From NCBI GenBank assembly GCA_903911135.1, contig CAIWCG010000223.1, positions 1 through 37,077 of the forward strand: a DNA stretch of 37,077 nt. Direction: 5' to 3'. Shown here piece after piece: positions 27,278 to 37,048 of the stretch. The DNA is from an uncultured Bacteroidota bacterium. Lineage in GTDB: Bacteria > Bacteroidota > Bacteroidia > AKYH767-A > JABDAW01. The notes below the pieces were generated by a model. That model was not told the DNA's origin, did not search any database, and saw only the letters and a program-made list of their open reading frames with translations. The first letter of the stretch is position 1, and every line of letters begins with the position of its first letter. Made by a program: the position numbers and the translations under genes.

Positions 27278-28873
27278 TTACATTTCTTTGCAATCGATGC
27301 ACTTCAAGCCCTTTTCAGTCATCGTCCATTTATGATCAACCATATCTTTGTCATCAGTATCACTTACATTGTCGATATCATCAAGCACCTTTCTGGTTTT
27401 ATTTGCCAGATAAACGCTTTTGCCTACCGGAACTTTCAATATGTATCGCAACTGTTGGAATTTATATTTGGCCTTGCTGTCTATCGAATAAAAATTGCTT
27501 AAAACAACCAATGAATCCTTTTGCATCACTTCCGAATTGATTGAATTGGCTGCCTCTGCGGCATCTTTGTTTGTCTTTCCTCTTGCAGACTGAACCCTTA
27601 TCAGCTGAAACTTGTCGTTATCGCTTTTAAGTATTTTCAATTCTACATCTCTAAAGATTATCTGATTGTTTTCGGTGTAAAAATTACCAATATCACCAAA
27701 CTGAATGTAGCTTTTATGGCTCCAATCAGAGATATCCTTTGGGTTCATGTCCACATATAAGATATCTCCTGCAGGTTGAGTTATGTTAGAGTCGATTTTT
27801 ACAGTACTTCTTTCGCTATAGTTCTCTAAAAAACCAAAGAAAATGATGGAACTGATTATTAGGCCAACTATCCAGAAACTTGCAGCTACCGCATTCAAGG
27901 TTTTGTTTTTGGTCTTGATGTTAAAGATCAACCTAAAGCCTTTATACATAAGCATTAACAAAGGGATGCCTATCAATAAGGTAACTCCGATGCTTGCCCA
28001 AAACAAATGCCCATGCGAATTGAAAAACATGCCAGCCAAATCGGTGTTTCCTATTGGCATGATACCCATAAAACCAAGCATCAGGCGGATAATGGCTACA
28101 AAAATGGCTATGCCAACAATGATAAATATGAAACCAAAGAACTTGACGAAGATATTTACTGCAAAAAGAATCACTTCAACAAATGCATGCAGGATACTGC
28201 TTATGGCACCTCTTGCTTTATTGACCTTAGCCTTTGAACCCATATTCTTCGCTTCATTCTTAAAGTCCTCAAACTTGTTTTTAAGGTTTTCCATTTCCTC
28301 CTTAATGTTTTTTTCAATGTTTTCAACATTTACTTTTTCACCTTTCATCTCCAATTTTTCAGCAGTAGTTTTTGCTTCAGGAATGATAACCCATAGAATG
28401 ATGTAAAGCAATAAACCAGACCCAAACCCAAAGAACATAATGGCGAAAACCAATCGTATCCACAGAGGATCCAAATCCAGATAATAGCTGATACCAGAAC
28501 ATACGCCTCCCAAAACCTTGTCATCAGGATTTCTATATACCCTACGTTTTGAATTGCCACTGGACCATTGATTTTTATCATCATTGACATAAGAATTTGT
28601 TGTTTTTGCTTCACCTCCAAAATCCTCCGGTTTTCCCATGATAGCTATAGCTTCATTCACATCATCAATATTTATCACCTGCCTTCCAGATTTCAATTTA
28701 TCGGTAAACAACTCTCCAATTCGCGCTTCAATATCAGAAGTAATCTCATCCTTACCTTCTGATGTATGAAAATGCGCTTTAATTGACTCTAAATAAGTGC
28801 TTAATAATAAATAAGCATCTTCATCAATGTGAAATACAATTCCACCGATGTTAACTGTTACTGTCTTCTTCAT
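27278..28873 (-). CDS. PspC domain-containing membrane protein
   Basis: RRVYRNPDDKVLGGVCSGISYYLDLDPLWIRLVFAIMFFGFGSGLLLYIILWVIIPEA. Confidence 0.92.
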   Translation of the reverse strand: MKKTVTVNIGGIVFHIDEDAYLLLSTYLESIKAHFHTSEGKDEITSDIEARIGELFTDKLKSGRQVINIDDVNEAIAIMGKPEDFGGEAKTTNSYVNDDKNQWSSGNSKRRVYRNPDDKVLGGVCSGISYYLDLDPLWIRLVFAIMFFGFGSGLLLYIILWVIIPEAKTTAEKLEMKGEKVNVENIEKNIKEEMENLKNKFEDFKNEAKNMGSKAKVNKARGAISSILHAFVEVILFAVNIFVKFFGFIFIIVGIAIFVAIIRLMLGFMGIMPIGNTDLAGMFFNSHGHLFWASIGVTLLIGIPLLMLMYKGFRLIFNIKTKNKTLNAVAASFWIVGLIISSIIFFGFLENYSERSTVKIDSNITQPAGDILYVDMNPKDISDWSHKSYIQFGDIGNFYTENNQIIFRDVELKILKSDNDKFQLIRVQSARGKTNKDAAEAANSINSEVMQKDSLVVLSNFYSIDSKAKYKFQQLRYILKVPVGKSVYLANKTRKVLDDIDNVSDTDDKDMVDHKWTMTEKGLKCIDCKEM

Positions 28874-29213
28874 TTCTTTTTGATTTTTTTATTGTTTTTT
28901 TAACTGCAAATATTAATTCGTTCCATGTTTTATTTAATTCTGTAAGGCATTCTTCGCCCTTGTCAGTAAGCTTATAATACTTTCTGGGCGGTCCTCCTGT
29001 GCTTTCCACCCATTGGTAAGAAAGTAAACCAGAGTTTTTTAATCTTGTCAACAGTGGATACAAAGTTCCTTCCACTACAATCATTTTTGATTCCTTCAAT
29101 TTGAGAATAATATCAGATGGATAGGATTCCTCAGCTGCGATTATATTAAGGATACATAATTCGAGTATCCCCTTTCTCATTTGCGCTTCTACGTTAGCTA
29201 TATAATTTTCCAT
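28851..29213 (-). CDS. PadR family transcriptional regulator
   Basis: QMRKGILELCILNIIA...VVEGTLYPLLTRLKNSGLLSYQWVESTGGPPRKYYKLTDKG; overlaps the PspC gene by 23 bp. Confidence 0.92.
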   Translation of the reverse strand: MENYIANVEAQMRKGILELCILNIIAAEESYPSDIILKLKESKMIVVEGTLYPLLTRLKNSGLLSYQWVESTGGPPRKYYKLTDKGEECLTELNKTWNELIFAVKKTIKKSKRNEEDSNS

Positions 29214-29240
29214 GGCGGCAAAACTACAAAATAAATATAA

Positions 29241-29259
29241 TACTATGCAATACATAGTA
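29241..29259. promoter_or_regulatory. Perfect dyad TACTATG-CAATA-CATAGTA, candidate PadR operator
   Basis: 7-bp half sites, 5-bp spacer, 28 bp upstream of the PadR start. Confidence 0.65.
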
Positions 29260-29540
29260 CCATTTATTGCATTGTAATTATTTATACCATTGATATTCAA
29301 CTTGTTAATTTTGTTAAAATTTATTAAATGGTATATTTATAAACTAATATATCCAACATGTAATAATTAAAAATGGTCATCATCTTATATATTAATTCGT
29401 CAACACGGGATGTTTACATAGAACCTTATGCTGAATCTCAGTCTTCCTTGTTTTTATTCAATTAATAAATAGAATGAATTTTTCGAGTATTTAAATGAGT
29501 GTATCATTATTGTCATAAATAACAATTAGGATTGTTTTAC

Positions 29541-29548
29541 TATTTTTG
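29541..29548 (+). promoter_or_regulatory. Bacteroidota -7 box TATTTTTG
   Basis: TAnnTTTG match upstream of 29569. Confidence 0.45.
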
Positions 29549-29568
29549 ACGCCGTTATAAATCTACAT

Positions 29569-30843
29569 ATGCAGGCATTCAAGTTCAAGAATTATCTTAT
29601 TTATTGTTGTTTTAACATGATGCTGAACCAAGCGTACGGGCAATTGGTTTCAGAGAAATTTCAGCATACCGAGTATATTGAAAACTTCGATGCTGACAAA
29701 CAAAACTGGCCGATATTTACCAATGCCGACAATTTATTTGTCATTCAGAATGGAGATTATATTCTTAACCGGAAAAACTCTTCAACCCAATACGTTGCCT
29801 TTACCAACTGGGAAAACCAATTGGAATCCTTCGATATGAAAGTCAACCTTAAACTTGAACAGGCAGCTGATGATGAAGGAAACATAGGCATTATCTTTAT
29901 GGCACATCCCAATGGAGGGTTTGTTTTTGAATACAACAGAAACCGCCAGTATAGAGTGAAGCAACTTAATGGAACATCCTATAAATACATTACAAGTGAT
30001 GATATTAATGTAGGATGGGTGAAATCAAATGACATCAAACCTATTGGGCAATACAATACTATAGAAGTGAAATGTTTCAACAAGGACTACGATATATACA
30101 TCAATGGAATGTTCCAATTTTCCTTTACTGAAAAGACGTATACATTCGGGAAAATGGGAATCATCATCGGCCCTTCTTCGAATGGACTCGTGGATTATTT
30201 TTATGTGTATTCCAACAATAAATATTCCCGATCCACTTCCCCAATAAAAGATACTGTGATTAAAAAGTCGGATACCAAAGCAACGTCCGATACTCCTTCT
30301 GACATGGTATCTGTGTTAAGCGAAACTGTTGTAAAGCTCAAGACACAAAACAATAAATTGGTGAAGGAGAATGAAGAGTTGAAACGATTGGTTGCGTATT
30401 CTGACAATCCACAGATAGGGACAAAACCTGCTCCAAACAAAGACTCTATCTTTACAGAGGAGAACATCAAGATAATTAGGGAACAGATAGAGCAGGTGAT
30501 GTCAACCAATGACTCGTTAAAGAGATTGTTATTCACCTATAAGAAAGTGCAAGAAATGCTTAAGGACAATGAAAATGGAGACATCATCATTTCATTGACC
30601 AATACCTTGAAGGATGAAAAAGTAAAGAACGATTTCCTGATGCAACGGAGCAGTGTATTAGCTGATTCGTTGACCTATTACAAAACTCTATACAACAAAT
30701 ATAAGCCGGTTGCAAAGCCGCTGCCACCAAAGACCAACCCAACCAACAGGACCAATGCAAGCTTTCCAAAAACGAAAGCCGACAGTACGGGAACAGTTCC
30801 GAAGAAACCGGCAGTTCCAAACAATAACAACACAAATCATTAA
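29569..30843 (+). CDS. Secreted protein with concanavalin-like N-terminal domain and coiled-coil C-terminus (hypothetical)
   Basis: Signal peptide; beta-rich region then heptad-like helix [19 protein letters not shown]. Confidence 0.65.
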   Translation: MQAFKFKNYLIYCCFNMMLNQAYGQLVSEKFQHTEYIENFDADKQNWPIFTNADNLFVIQNGDYILNRKNSSTQYVAFTNWENQLESFDMKVNLKLEQAADDEGNIGIIFMAHPNGGFVFEYNRNRQYRVKQLNGTSYKYITSDDINVGWVKSNDIKPIGQYNTIEVKCFNKDYDIYINGMFQFSFTEKTYTFGKMGIIIGPSSNGLVDYFYVYSNNKYSRSTSPIKDTVIKKSDTKATSDTPSDMVSVLSETVVKLKTQNNKLVKENEELKRLVAYSDNPQIGTKPAPNKDSIFTEENIKIIREQIEQVMSTNDSLKRLLFTYKKVQEMLKDNENGDIIISLTNTLKDEKVKNDFLMQRSSVLADSLTYYKTLYNKYKPVAKPLPPKTNPTNRTNASFPKTKADSTGTVPKKPAVPNNNNTNH

Positions 30844-30854
30844 AATTCATTAAT

Positions 30855-31670
30855 ATGTCTGACCCAATAGAAGTTAAAAAAGTTACTACCCACACGCTGC
30901 AAGAGATGAAGCGTAACGGTGAAAAGATTTCCATGCTAACGGCATACGATTTTTCGTTTGCCAAAATCCTTGATGCAGCAGGAATAGATGTGTTGCTGGT
31001 AGGCGATTCGGCCTCCAATGTGATGGCGGGTCATGAGACCACTTTGCCCATCACGCTGGACCAGATGATCTATCATGCCTCATCTGTAGTTCGTGGTGTG
31101 AGCAGGGCTTTGGTCATTGTCGATTTGCCATTCGGCTCTTACCAAGGCGACTCGAAAGAGGCTTTGAAATCAACCATCCGAATCATGAAAGAGTCGGGGG
31201 CTCATGGTATCAAACTCGAAGGTGGCAGGGAGGTGAAGGACTCCATCGAGAGGATTTTATCTGCCGGTGTACCGGTGATGGGACATCTTGGATTGACGCC
31301 ACAATCGATATATAAATTCGGAACTTATGCCGTTCGTGCCAAGGAAGATGAGGAGGCTAACAAGCTGATAGAAGATGCCGTGTTGCTGGAAAAGACGGGC
31401 TGTTTCTCCATCGTGTTAGAAAAGATTCCTGCCGGGTTGGCAGCCAAAGTGGCGCAAGAAGTGAAGATACCGGTGATAGGCATTGGGGCAGGAAACGGAG
31501 TGGATGGCCAAGTGCTGGTGTCGCATGATATGCTAGGCATCAACAACAAGTTTCATCCTCGGTTTTTAAGAAAATATCTGAATCTGTTTGAAGAAATCCA
31601 GGAGGCGGTAGGCTTATACATCAAGGACATCAAATCGAGCGATTTCCCGAATGACCATGAGCAGTATTAG
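30855..31670 (+). CDS. panB: 3-methyl-2-oxobutanoate hydroxymethyltransferase
   Basis: [71 protein letters not shown]. Confidence 0.97.
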   Translation: MSDPIEVKKVTTHTLQEMKRNGEKISMLTAYDFSFAKILDAAGIDVLLVGDSASNVMAGHETTLPITLDQMIYHASSVVRGVSRALVIVDLPFGSYQGDSKEALKSTIRIMKESGAHGIKLEGGREVKDSIERILSAGVPVMGHLGLTPQSIYKFGTYAVRAKEDEEANKLIEDAVLLEKTGCFSIVLEKIPAGLAAKVAQEVKIPVIGIGAGNGVDGQVLVSHDMLGINNKFHPRFLRKYLNLFEEIQEAVGLYIKDIKSSDFPNDHEQY

Positions 31671-31675
31671 GGTTT
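31628..31675 (+). repeat. 48-bp direct repeat, copy 1 (panB 3' end)
   Basis: catcaaatcgagcgatttcccgaatgaccatgagcagtattagggttt, identical to 32115-32162. Confidence 0.97.
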
Positions 31676-31769
31676 TGTTTTTATGATGGCACCGAAACGG
31701 ATGCGATTATATAAGCAATGATTAATGAATCCGGTAAGGTGCAAAGCTCCTGAAGGTTTCATTATTACT

Positions 31770-31819
31770 GTAAACCATACAGGAAGCCGGAAAAGGCGGC
31801 TACCTGTCCGGTTGTTTAC
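31770..31819. terminator. Long stem-loop downstream of panB
   Basis: GTAAACC-at-ACAGG-a-AGCCG-loop-CGGCT-a-CCTGT-cc-GGTT-g-TTTAC. Confidence 0.6.
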
Positions 31820-31894
31820 TCAGCTGGGATTCCGAAGATTTTTTATTTTTTAATTTCTTTTCTTTAGAAGTAAAGAAACAAAAGAATCGCACTC

Positions 31895-32043
31895 AAATCT
31901 TTTTGCTAAAATAAAACAGCTTTTCTGCGAAGCAGCACTAGGCCCGCCGAAGGATGCGATGGATAGTGGGCATTTGATGGGCGGACTTGGCTGCTTTCTT
32001 GGCTTGGTGCCTGCTGTTTTATTTCTTAACGCAAAAATATTTT
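31895..32043. mobile_element. MITE-like element with long imperfect terminal inverted repeats, no ORF
   Basis: aaatctttttgctaaaataaaacagc (31895-31920) / gctgttttatttcttaacgcaaaaatattt (32013-32043); inner agcagc...cccgcc / gggcgg...gctgct also pair. Confidence 0.55.
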
Positions 32044-32084
32044 AGGTGCATCGGGAGGAGGGATTAAAAATCCGAAGTGAGTAG

Positions 32085-32107
32085 GCGCAGGATTGCAAAT
32101 CCTGCGC
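32085..32107. repeat. REP-like palindrome gcgcaggatt-gca-aatcctgcgc
   Basis: 10-bp perfect stem, 3-nt loop. Confidence 0.7.
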
Positions 32108-32114
32108 AGCGGGG

Positions 32115-32162
32115 CATCAAATCGAGCGATTTCCCGAATGACCATGAGCAGTATTAGGGTTT
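32115..32162 (+). repeat. 48-bp direct repeat, copy 2 (detached copy of panB 3' end)
   Basis: 48/48 identical to 31628-31675. Confidence 0.97.
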
Positions 32163-32188
32163 GGGCTATATTAAGCTTATGAAACGAT

Positions 32189-32890
32189 TTATGGAAACTG
32201 CCAACTATTATCTGAACAACTTATAATATTTATATAATTTGTCCTTTCAGTTGGAGAAAGTAAATATCCGCTTACTTGTTTTGCATATAATATACGATTA
32301 TCAGCTTCTTTTAAAAGTATTTTTTCAGTTCGACTTTTACCTTGAATTCTTCCTAAAAGTATATTATCAATATAAACATCATAAGGATTAGAAGAATTAT
32401 TTATTAGAATAATTGTACCCGTTTTTGCCGTTTCACAATCCATAGGTTGGGCTTCATTTATAAAATTATAAATATATAATCCCAAATCAGGTAGTTGAAG
32501 CAAAATATTAGGATAGTCTTTTGCTTTAATTACATGAAGAAGATTTTTAATACGGATTTCCATGTTTTTCCTAAACTCATGGCTTAAATACTTAATCTGT
32601 TTCTTCTCATATAGAATATTTGCAATCTCATCAACTCCGCCATCTATTCCCTTTATGGCAATTTTTTGAAGTGTCCTATCTAGCATTTCAATTATATTAG
32701 GATCTGTTTTTAGGATAATCAAACCATTTTTTGCAACAGCCCAATCTTGATTAATATAATTTTGAAATTCTCTAATAACCTCTTGACTAGTTTGACTTTT
32801 TGCAAATGTCGTTAAAAGCAAAAATCCAAACAATAAAATCGCTTTTTTTAATGGTTGAATATTTTCATAATTCGATAATGTATTTTTCAT
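32189..32890 (-). CDS. Secreted hypothetical protein
   Basis: Signal peptide-like N-terminus (AILLFGFLLLTTFAKSQ). Confidence 0.6.
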   Translation of the reverse strand: MKNTLSNYENIQPLKKAILLFGFLLLTTFAKSQTSQEVIREFQNYINQDWAVAKNGLIILKTDPNIIEMLDRTLQKIAIKGIDGGVDEIANILYEKKQIKYLSHEFRKNMEIRIKNLLHVIKAKDYPNILLQLPDLGLYIYNFINEAQPMDCETAKTGTIILINNSSNPYDVYIDNILLGRIQGKSRTEKILLKEADNRILYAKQVSGYLLSPTERTNYINIISCSDNSWQFP

Positions 32891-32929
32891 TTTGTCCCTT
32901 ACTTGATTTTGAAGTGTAAATTCATAAGT

Positions 32930-33472
32930 CTATAAAAGTTTCTTAAATCGGCCTAATTGCTTGTCTGCAATAATTTTATTCAAATCGCTTATGATGTCTT
33001 TGTATTGATAACGACTTCCGCAATTATACATTTCTGCTAAAGGGTCTTTATCAATTATCATCTTCATCATTTCGCTTATTAATGGAACTTCCTTTTGTTT
33101 GCTGTATTCTTCATAGGTCATATTTAAAAATGCAACATTTTTATTTATCCCTCTGTTGTCTAATAAAAACCCATCATTTAATTTTGTTGGCAATGCCAAT
33201 TTCCCTTCGTAAAAAATATCCCTTGCAGCAGGATAGGAAATAATTTTTGTTTTATCATCATTGAGGGTAACTGAAACCTTATTCCAATAATCCCTTTTGG
33301 TTTTGTATATTATTACAGAAGGACTTGCTGAAAAATCTAGCGGCTTACTTTCAACAGGTTTGTTCTCCTGACTAATATTTTTGTCAGGAGAACGAACCGT
33401 AGTGTTTACTTGTTTATTTGAATTACAACAACTAATTAAAAATGTACCAACTAAAAGCAAATTCCATTTCAT
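32930..33472 (-). CDS. Hypothetical lipoprotein
   Basis: Lipobox-like LLLVGTFLISCC; directly abuts the C10 peptidase gene. Confidence 0.65.
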   Translation of the reverse strand: MKWNLLLVGTFLISCCNSNKQVNTTVRSPDKNISQENKPVESKPLDFSASPSVIIYKTKRDYWNKVSVTLNDDKTKIISYPAARDIFYEGKLALPTKLNDGFLLDNRGINKNVAFLNMTYEEYSKQKEVPLISEMMKMIIDKDPLAEMYNCGSRYQYKDIISDLNKIIADKQLGRFKKLL

Positions 33473-36043
33473 TTATTGATTGATTATAAACTTCATGGAA
33501 TATGTCTTTCCGTTTTCTATTGCTTCGATAAAGTACATTCCTTTTTTTATACCTGTTAAATCAAATTGAGTTATAGATTGCGTTGGGGTAGTTTCAGAAA
33601 TAGTTTGTCCTAGAATATTCAAAAGTTTAAGTTTATCGATTGTAGTAAAATCTGAAATTCTTATGTTCAAATTATTCGAGGCAGGATTTGGGTAAATTTC
33701 AAAAATATTGCTGATATTTAACTCATCTATTCCAACGGTTGATACTCGATTAATAGTAATATCAAGCAGATAGGTTCCAGTTAAACCAGTGAAATAAGGG
33801 GCAACAAAGAAATAAACAGTTCCTGCTCCATTCACAACAATATTACCAGGCATAATATCATCATAAGTTGGTGACCAACCACTACCAGTATTATAATCCC
33901 ACAACACATCACAAGTAAATGTTCCGGCACTGCTATTGTAACTGTCATGTACTCTTGCTGTAATTGTATAATTATACCCACTTGCTAAATTTATTTTATA
34001 GTAGTCATTGTCTGTGGTAATATGAATGTTGGAACCAGTTGTAAGACGGTGTGATGTATTTCCAGCCCAGGTTAATGGTAAGGTATATGCTGTTGCTTGT
34101 GTGTTATTCACTTCATAAATATCTGGAGACAATGAAGGAGCAACAACATCAATATTTATTGGCTGTGAATAATATTGTCCACCTACAAGATACGATGTAG
34201 AAAAACCATTCTCCAACTCCTGTATCGCTAATATATATGTGCCAGGTGCTGCCGTTATTGATGCTGTACTAAATGTAATATATGGAGTGGAGTAAGTGTA
34301 ACCTGCAGGAAGACCTAATGTTTCTGTATAAGTACCAATGGTTTCAACAAAGTTGCCACTTAAATCATAAAGCACCGCTGAATATTGTCCGTAATAAGTA
34401 GCAGTATTGTCATTTATCAAATTTACATTTACGGAAGCTGCCTGGCCTTGAACAAAAGTTGTGGGAGTTGCAGTTATTGAAGAATACAGTTGGATGTAAT
34501 CTATTGGTGAATTGATAACTACACCTACAGGATTGGTGTAATTGGCATCCCCAGCTAAATACCAATTACCATTAGGGTCTTGATAATAAATTCCAATGAT
34601 GTAATTTCCTGGCACAGCTAAAACACCTGTATTTGAAAAAGTAAGACCACCTGTATAATGATAACCTGGTTGTAATGGCTGACTGCTTGCTGAAAGGGTT
34701 TGAACATAGTCAACAAAATCGCCATTGGAGGTAAATAATGCAGCACAAAAATTCCCACTGAAACTATTGGTGCCATTATTTATGACATCTGCATTCACTG
34801 TAAATGCTTGTGCAAAGCCAATTGGATTTGGATTAATCGTGATAGATGAATACATATCAATAGTTGAATTTCCAGTTATTACAGCAGGTTTAATTCCAAT
34901 TACTGCTTGTTGTCCATCAGTATAATTGTGAGTGCTTGGTGTTAATGCATCCAAATCAAAATAGTTGCTGTATTGACCACCCCAGCCCCAATTCATGTGA
35001 AAGAAATCATTTGCATCATAGCCATCGCAAACAAAAGTATGTCCACCATTTTGTCCAAACCCTGCATATTGTATAGGTTGATTATTGTTTAAATCCGTTT
35101 TTAATAAATTTTTCCAAACAGTTGTAGTATAACTTGCCCTTTGATAACCATGAATGGTAGTTGCATCATATCCAAAATAAGTTTTATAAGAATTTTCCGC
35201 ACATACTGCATTATCCAAAGCAATTACATAGGCACTACTCCCTGTTGGACTGTAATCCATATCAACACTTACGCCGCATTGATACATTAAGGTAGCAACA
35301 GCACTATTTGAGGATGTAACATTGTTTGGCATTGCTCCCCAGTTATAAGTTGTTGCTGCAAAGTTTGCAGATTGCGTTCCGTAAGTTGCATGATTATATT
35401 GATGGAATCCAGTTCCTGTTGCTGGGTAATTCCAGAATTTCATAATTTGCGCCATAGCAGTTGCAACACAACCTGTAACTGATCCTCCTGGACAAAGCGC
35501 ATTATAATAAGGACTCTGATTCCAAGTGGTGGATAGTAAAGGATTTACCGTTTGTATTGATTTAGCTTTTTTTTGATAGGTGTTATTTATCAATTCATCC
35601 CAGCCATTTTTTATTTCAACAGTTGCCTGAACATTATTTTGCTTTGCAAAAAGAATTTGTGCGCTATAATTTTCCATCCATTCTTGAAAGGCTGGGGGTA
35701 AGTTATTACCATCATAAGTTCCTTCATTGCTATAACCAAGAACAGGCTTTACAATATCATCCCCTGCAATGATTACAAAACCATCGTTAGCATTTACATT
35801 GAAAATGTAATACGCATTTCCTTCCGTGGTTAAGGACTTTGCAGACGAACTTGATGTTGCCAAATTGTACTTGTAGGCAAGCGAAAGCGTTAAGCTTTGC
35901 TTGTCAAAATTGTTTTTGATAGTTGCCTTAGAAGTGTAAAAATTCTTTGCAACATTCATTGCTGTTGTCATGTCAACATCCTTCGCAAAAGATGAACAGA
36001 ATGTAAGAAGTGCGAACGCTAAAATTAGTACTGTTTTTTTCAT
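33473..36043 (-). CDS. C10 family (streptopain-like) cysteine peptidase with T9SS C-terminal sorting tail
   Basis: TTWNQSPYYNALCPGGSVTGCVATAMAQIMKFWNYP; GGHTFVCDGYDANDFFHMNWGWGG; tail YPNPASNNLNI...GKTYSMKFIINQ. Confidence 0.92.
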   Translation of the reverse strand: MKKTVLILAFALLTFCSSFAKDVDMTTAMNVAKNFYTSKATIKNNFDKQSLTLSLAYKYNLATSSSSAKSLTTEGNAYYIFNVNANDGFVIIAGDDIVKPVLGYSNEGTYDGNNLPPAFQEWMENYSAQILFAKQNNVQATVEIKNGWDELINNTYQKKAKSIQTVNPLLSTTWNQSPYYNALCPGGSVTGCVATAMAQIMKFWNYPATGTGFHQYNHATYGTQSANFAATTYNWGAMPNNVTSSNSAVATLMYQCGVSVDMDYSPTGSSAYVIALDNAVCAENSYKTYFGYDATTIHGYQRASYTTTVWKNLLKTDLNNNQPIQYAGFGQNGGHTFVCDGYDANDFFHMNWGWGGQYSNYFDLDALTPSTHNYTDGQQAVIGIKPAVITGNSTIDMYSSITINPNPIGFAQAFTVNADVINNGTNSFSGNFCAALFTSNGDFVDYVQTLSASSQPLQPGYHYTGGLTFSNTGVLAVPGNYIIGIYYQDPNGNWYLAGDANYTNPVGVVINSPIDYIQLYSSITATPTTFVQGQAASVNVNLINDNTATYYGQYSAVLYDLSGNFVETIGTYTETLGLPAGYTYSTPYITFSTASITAAPGTYILAIQELENGFSTSYLVGGQYYSQPINIDVVAPSLSPDIYEVNNTQATAYTLPLTWAGNTSHRLTTGSNIHITTDNDYYKINLASGYNYTITARVHDSYNSSAGTFTCDVLWDYNTGSGWSPTYDDIMPGNIVVNGAGTVYFFVAPYFTGLTGTYLLDITINRVSTVGIDELNISNIFEIYPNPASNNLNIRISDFTTIDKLKLLNILGQTISETTPTQSITQFDLTGIKKGMYFIEAIENGKTYSMKFIINQ

Positions 36044-36090
36044 TTTAATTAATTTTTAATTATTGAGATTTTTATTTATTTTTTATCGGC

Positions 36091-36098
36091 ACAAATCT
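36091..36098 (-). promoter_or_regulatory. Bacteroidota -7 box TAGATTTG for the C10 peptidase
   Basis: TAnnTTTG match on minus strand. Confidence 0.4.
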
Positions 36099-36257
36099 AC
36101 ATAAATTATTTCTAATTTACGAATTGAAAAAAATCAATATAGGAAAGGCCGAGGATTTTTTGGAGTTGGATGGATTTGGAAACCTGAAGTCGTGATTTGT
36201 TCAGGTTTTGGGGATTTTTTAATGTGGTGATTATCAATGGAATTGTGTGGGTGGAGG

Positions 36258-36509
36258 CTTAAAGTCTAAGAGTGGATGGGCTGATTTAGGGTATTGAAAG
36301 TCTGATTTAAGGTATTGAAAGTCTGATTTAGGGTACGAAGAGTCTGATTTAAGGTACGAGAGCGTTGATTTTGGGTCAAAAAAGTTTTGAGTTAGGGTAT
36401 GAGGACTCTGATTTTGGGTACGAGGAGTCTGATTTTGGGTACGAGAGTTCTGATTTTGAGTTCGAGGTTTCTGTTTTAAGGAGTGGATGGGCTGATTTTG
36501 GGTCTGGAT
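36258..36509. repeat. 21-bp-period tandem array 7 (gtctgatttagggtacgaaga), about 12 degenerate units
   Basis: Units at 36279, 36300, 36321, 36342, 36363, 36384, 36405, 36426, 36447, 36468 and 36489; agtggatgggctgattt recurs at both ends (36271, 36482). Confidence 0.9.
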
Positions 36510-36536
36510 TTTGGAGGTAGAAGGTTGGGTTTGTGA

Positions 36537-36665
36537 AATGAGGCCTCACCCCTGACCCCTCTGGAAGGGGATAGGGAAATGTTGGAATTGGCATGAATAT
36601 TTTGAGGGGTGGATGGAAAAATCGAGGCCTCAGCCCAGACTCCTTTCCAAAAGAGAAGGGAAAGC
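36537..36665. repeat. Two diverged copies of a 'gaggcctcacccctgacccct..aaggg' intergenic repeat
   Basis: aaatgaggcctcacccctgacccctctggaagggg (36537-36571) and atcgaggcctcagcccagactcctttcc (from 36620). Confidence 0.55.
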
Positions 36666-36762
36666 TAATTTTTAGAACTGTCCATAAACCCGAATTTTAG
36701 CGATAGGATTCGGGCTTTATTAAATAATGTGTTGATAATCTGTATATACAGGGCATTTTGGG

Positions 36763-36993
36763 TTGTAAATAGGACTTGTGGGAGGCTCAATGGATGCTGC
36801 GGAGGGTTAAATGGAACTTGCGGAGGTTTAAATGGATGCTGCGGAGTATTAAATGGATGGTGCGAAGCATTAAATGGATGGTGCGGAGTGTTAAATGGAT
36901 GCTGCGGAGCGTTAAATGGATGCTGCGGAGGGTTAAATGGATGCTGCGGAGGGCTAAATGGATGGTGCGGAGGGTTAAATGGATGGTGTCGAA
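36763..36993. repeat. 21-bp-period tandem array 8 (ggttaaatggatgctgcggag), 10-11 units
   Basis: Units at 36784, 36805, 36826, 36847, 36868, 36889, 36910, 36931, 36952 and 36973. Confidence 0.95.
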
Positions 36994-37048
36994 AAAAAAT
37001 CGTAATCGAATTTTATTGATTATCAATGCATAAATAATTGCTTAGCTA

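Noticed and set aside
36729-37033. Gly/Cys-rich ORFs over array 8 (NGCCGGL repeats)
   Set aside because: Array translated in several frames on both strands; not credible as genes.
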